Assembly (NCBI RefSeq): GCF_027066465.1
Contig: NZ_JAMONU010000069.1
Location: forward strand, 1-13,286
Length of the DNA: 13,286 bases
Direction of reading: 5' to 3'
From: Thermococcus sp.
Lineage (GTDB): Archaea > Methanobacteriota_B > Thermococci > Thermococcales > Thermococcaceae
The notes beneath the pieces were generated by a model that was not told the origin of the DNA, searched no databases, and worked only from the letters and a program-made list of their open reading frames with translations. Made by a program: the position numbers and the translations under genes. Below are positions 11,750 through 13,286 of this stretch, in pieces; position 1 is the first letter of the stretch; each line of letters begins with the position of its first letter.

Positions 11750-12466
11750 ATGGTCGGAGAGCTTTTGGTTCTGCTCTACCTGTTCGCTGCGGTGGTGATT
11801 GGCCTCGGGGTTTTCATAAGGACGCTCTCGTGGCTTTCCGAAACCGACAGGGTAATGCCGATGGTGTCCCTCCCAAGGGGGTTTGCATGGGGTTTTTTGG
11901 CCGTTCTCGTCGCCATGGCCGTTGAGGGTGCCGTCCTCTACGCCTTCTGGGGGAGTGCGATGGCCTTTGCAATCCTCGCCCTCATCGTCGGCCCGGTTGA
12001 AGAAGGTGCGAAGCTGATTCCCTACTTCGTCAAGACCGGTGAGAGCAAGCTCTACCGCTGGAACCTCACAATCAAGACCGCCCTGGCCTTTGGAATAATT
12101 GAGGGTATCGGCTACTTCCTGCTCCTCTTCTTCAGCGGCAACCCTATAGGTGCCTTCGTGAGGCTGATAGTCATAGCTTACCACGTGGTCTGGACGGCGA
12201 TAGCCCTCGAACTGGCCCTTACGGGCGACCCAGTTCTCGGCTACCTCAAGGCGGCGCTGATACACGGCCTCTACGACGCCCCCGCGATGCTCCTGCTGGC
12301 CGGTGCCGGCCCAGTTGCAGGGGTTATGGCAATCGTCTCCCTGGGCGTTCTGATGTACGTTTACAGGGCCTCGGAAGCCTCGTTCAGGTTCGCCTACTAC
12401 TACGCGAGGAGGATAATCGAGGAAAGGCTGAAGTCCTTTGAAAGCGGCTTTACTTCTTCGCTTTAA
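11750..12466 (+). CDS. Predicted PrsW-family (M82-like) intramembrane metalloprotease
   Basis: A 238-residue protein with about seven hydrophobic segments. Within them sit the polar motifs of the PrsW/CPBP protease superfamily: EExxK as E84-E85-GA-K88 (GPVEEGAKLIPYF), FxxxE as F114-GII-E118, a histidine H145 in AYHVVWTA, and HxxxD as H172-GLY-D176. In Bacillus PrsW such residues are needed to cut an anti-sigma factor in the membrane; archaeal targets are unknown. The ATG follows GAGGTGG after about 6 bases. The tail after residue 205 is soluble and basic/acidic mixed. It is divergent from pyrE and overlaps the DNA ligase gene end by 17 bases in opposite orientation. A non-catalytic membrane protein of the same fold remains possible. 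Confidence 0.7.
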   Translation: MVGELLVLLYLFAAVVIGLGVFIRTLSWLSETDRVMPMVSLPRGFAWGFLAVLVAMAVEGAVLYAFWGSAMAFAILALIVGPVEEGAKLIPYFVKTGESKLYRWNLTIKTALAFGIIEGIGYFLLLFFSGNPIGAFVRLIVIAYHVVWTAIALELALTGDPVLGYLKAALIHGLYDAPAMLLLAGAGPVAGVMAIVSLGVLMYVYRASEASFRFAYYYARRIIEERLKSFESGFTSSL

Positions 12467-13286
12467 ACTTCTCCTGGAACTCGTAGAGCTGGGCGACCCT
12501 CTCTATCGTGTCGGCTTCCTCCGGGCTTTTGTCTTCCCTCAATGCAACGTAGCGCGGGAAGCGGAGCGCGAAGCCGCTCTTGTACTTCGGGCTCTTCTGT
12601 ATCTCTTGGTAGGTAACCTCGATGACGACCTTCGGCTGTATCTCGACGAACTTACCCTCTTCCCTAACGATGAGCGGTTTGAGCATCTTCGTGAACTCGA
12701 CCAAATCCTCGTCGGTGAAGCCGCTGCCGACCTTTCCAACGGGCAGGAACTCGCCGGTTTCAGGGTCGTAGGCGGCAACGAGGAAGGAACCTAGCAGATG
12801 AGCACGCCTTCCCTCGCCCCACTCCGCGCCTATGATTACGAGGTCGAGGTTCTCCATCGTTGGCTTAATCTTCAGCCACTTCTTCCCGCGGTTTCCTGGC
12901 TCGTAGACGGCGTCAAGGCGCTTTGCCATAAGCCCCTCGTGTCCAAGCTCCAAGGCTCTCTTGTAGAACTCCTCTGCTTCCTCGGCTTTCTTTGTCACCA
13001 GCTGCTCCGCAAGCTTTATCTTCTCGCTTTCCTCAACGCTCTCCTCGAGCTTCTTCCTCCTCTCGACGAACTTCGTGTCGATGAGGCTCTCGCCGTCGAC
13101 GTAGAGCATGTCGAAGAGGTTCAGCTCGAGGGGAATCTTCTCAATCATCTCATCGATGTTGTACTTCCGCCTGAACCTCCTCAGAACGTACTGGAAGGGC
13201 CTCGGACGGCCGTTCTCACCAACGGCGACCAGCTCACCCTCGACGATTGCAGTTTTCGGCTTCAGCGAGTTCTTCACCGCTTCAAC
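12450..13286 (-). CDS. lig: ATP-dependent DNA ligase, C-terminal half (5' truncated)
   Basis: The frame is open to the right window edge (VEAVKNSLK... at the start of the visible part), so the GTG at 13277 is internal; about 278 residues are present of an expected ~560. Visible nucleotidyltransferase motifs, counting from the GTG as residue 1: motif III AIVEGELVAV at 10-19, IIIa LFDMLYVDG at 54-62, IV EGLMAKR at 114-120 and V KWLKIKP at 133-139, then the OB-fold domain with motif VI-type FPRYVALREDK at 240-250. The adenylated lysine (motif I) lies outside the window. The enzyme seals nicks in replication and repair. The length and the ending YEFQEKFKAKK fit Thermococcales ligases. It is convergent with the PrsW-like gene, overlapping it by 17 bases. 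Confidence 0.93.
   Translation of the reverse strand, partial: VEAVKNSLKPKTAIVEGELVAVGENGRPRPFQYVLRRFRRKYNIDEMIEKIPLELNLFDMLYVDGESLIDTKFVERRKKLEESVEESEKIKLAEQLVTKKAEEAEEFYKRALELGHEGLMAKRLDAVYEPGNRGKKWLKIKPTMENLDLVIIGAEWGEGRRAHLLGSFLVAAYDPETGEFLPVGKVGSGFTDEDLVEFTKMLKPLIVREEGKFVEIQPKVVIEVTYQEIQKSPKYKSGFALRFPRYVALREDKSPEEADTIERVAQLYEFQEKFKAKK

Noticed and set aside
1..13286. CRISPR array, insertion sequence, integrase, attachment site or riboswitch
   Set aside because: No regularly spaced repeats, transposase or integrase genes, or terminal inverted repeats were seen. Neither tRNA 3' end is visibly duplicated nearby, and no leader is long enough for a known riboswitch.

Overview
The window looks like a chromosomal segment of a hyperthermophilic archaeon of the Thermococcales, most likely a Thermococcus. 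The evidence is a UPF0147 protein, Taw3 (an archaeal/eukaryotic wyosine enzyme), an LrpA-like regulator, an ATP-dependent DNA ligase, tRNA genes with encoded CCA, TATA/BRE promoters with about 25-30 nt spacing to starts, GGTGA-type ribosome sites and a generally GC-rich coding sequence. This is inference from protein and promoter style; no database was searched.

Layout. 1-288: the end of a lipoate-protein ligase gene. 295-914 (minus): a mntA-hepT nucleotidyltransferase/HEPN toxin-antitoxin pair. 956-1579 (minus): taw3 for wyosine tRNA modification. 1721-1798: tRNA-His(GUG). 1807-2637 (minus): a membrane-anchored DUF835 protein, divergent from cobO (2723-3250), a corrinoid adenosyltransferase. 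3255-6179 (minus): a complete polar amino acid ABC importer operon, in transcription order lipoprotein binding protein, permease, ATPase, permease. 6180-6469 is a regulatory gap with dyad symmetries. 6470-6721: UPF0147. 6739-7868 (minus): a zinc-ribbon protein followed by a class II aldolase. 7947-8024: tRNA-Tyr(GUA). 8167-8592 (minus): lrpA. 8655-9911 (minus): a TRAM-domain, Fe-S type m5U RNA methyltransferase. 10032-11107: a small winged-helix protein and a MinD/ParA-like ATPase. 11072-11629 (minus): pyrE. 11750-12466: a PrsW-like predicted intramembrane protease. 12450-13286 (minus): the C-terminal half of an ATP-dependent DNA ligase, running off the window end.

How it fits together. Most of this is housekeeping: tRNA and rRNA modification, cofactor metabolism, amino acid uptake and its possible Lrp-type regulation, pyrimidine synthesis and DNA joining. 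Genes are packed tightly, with convergent overlaps of 36 and 17 bp and several predicted leaderless starts. The least-explained parts are the winged-helix/MinD-like pair (arginine in place of the signature lysine, basic amphipathic C-terminus), the PrsW-like membrane protein, the DUF835 membrane protein, the zinc-ribbon/aldolase pair, and perfect or near-perfect palindromes at the cobO and ABC-operon promoters. I do not see a clear new multi-gene defence or mobile system; the only defence-type genes are the known MntA-HepT type.
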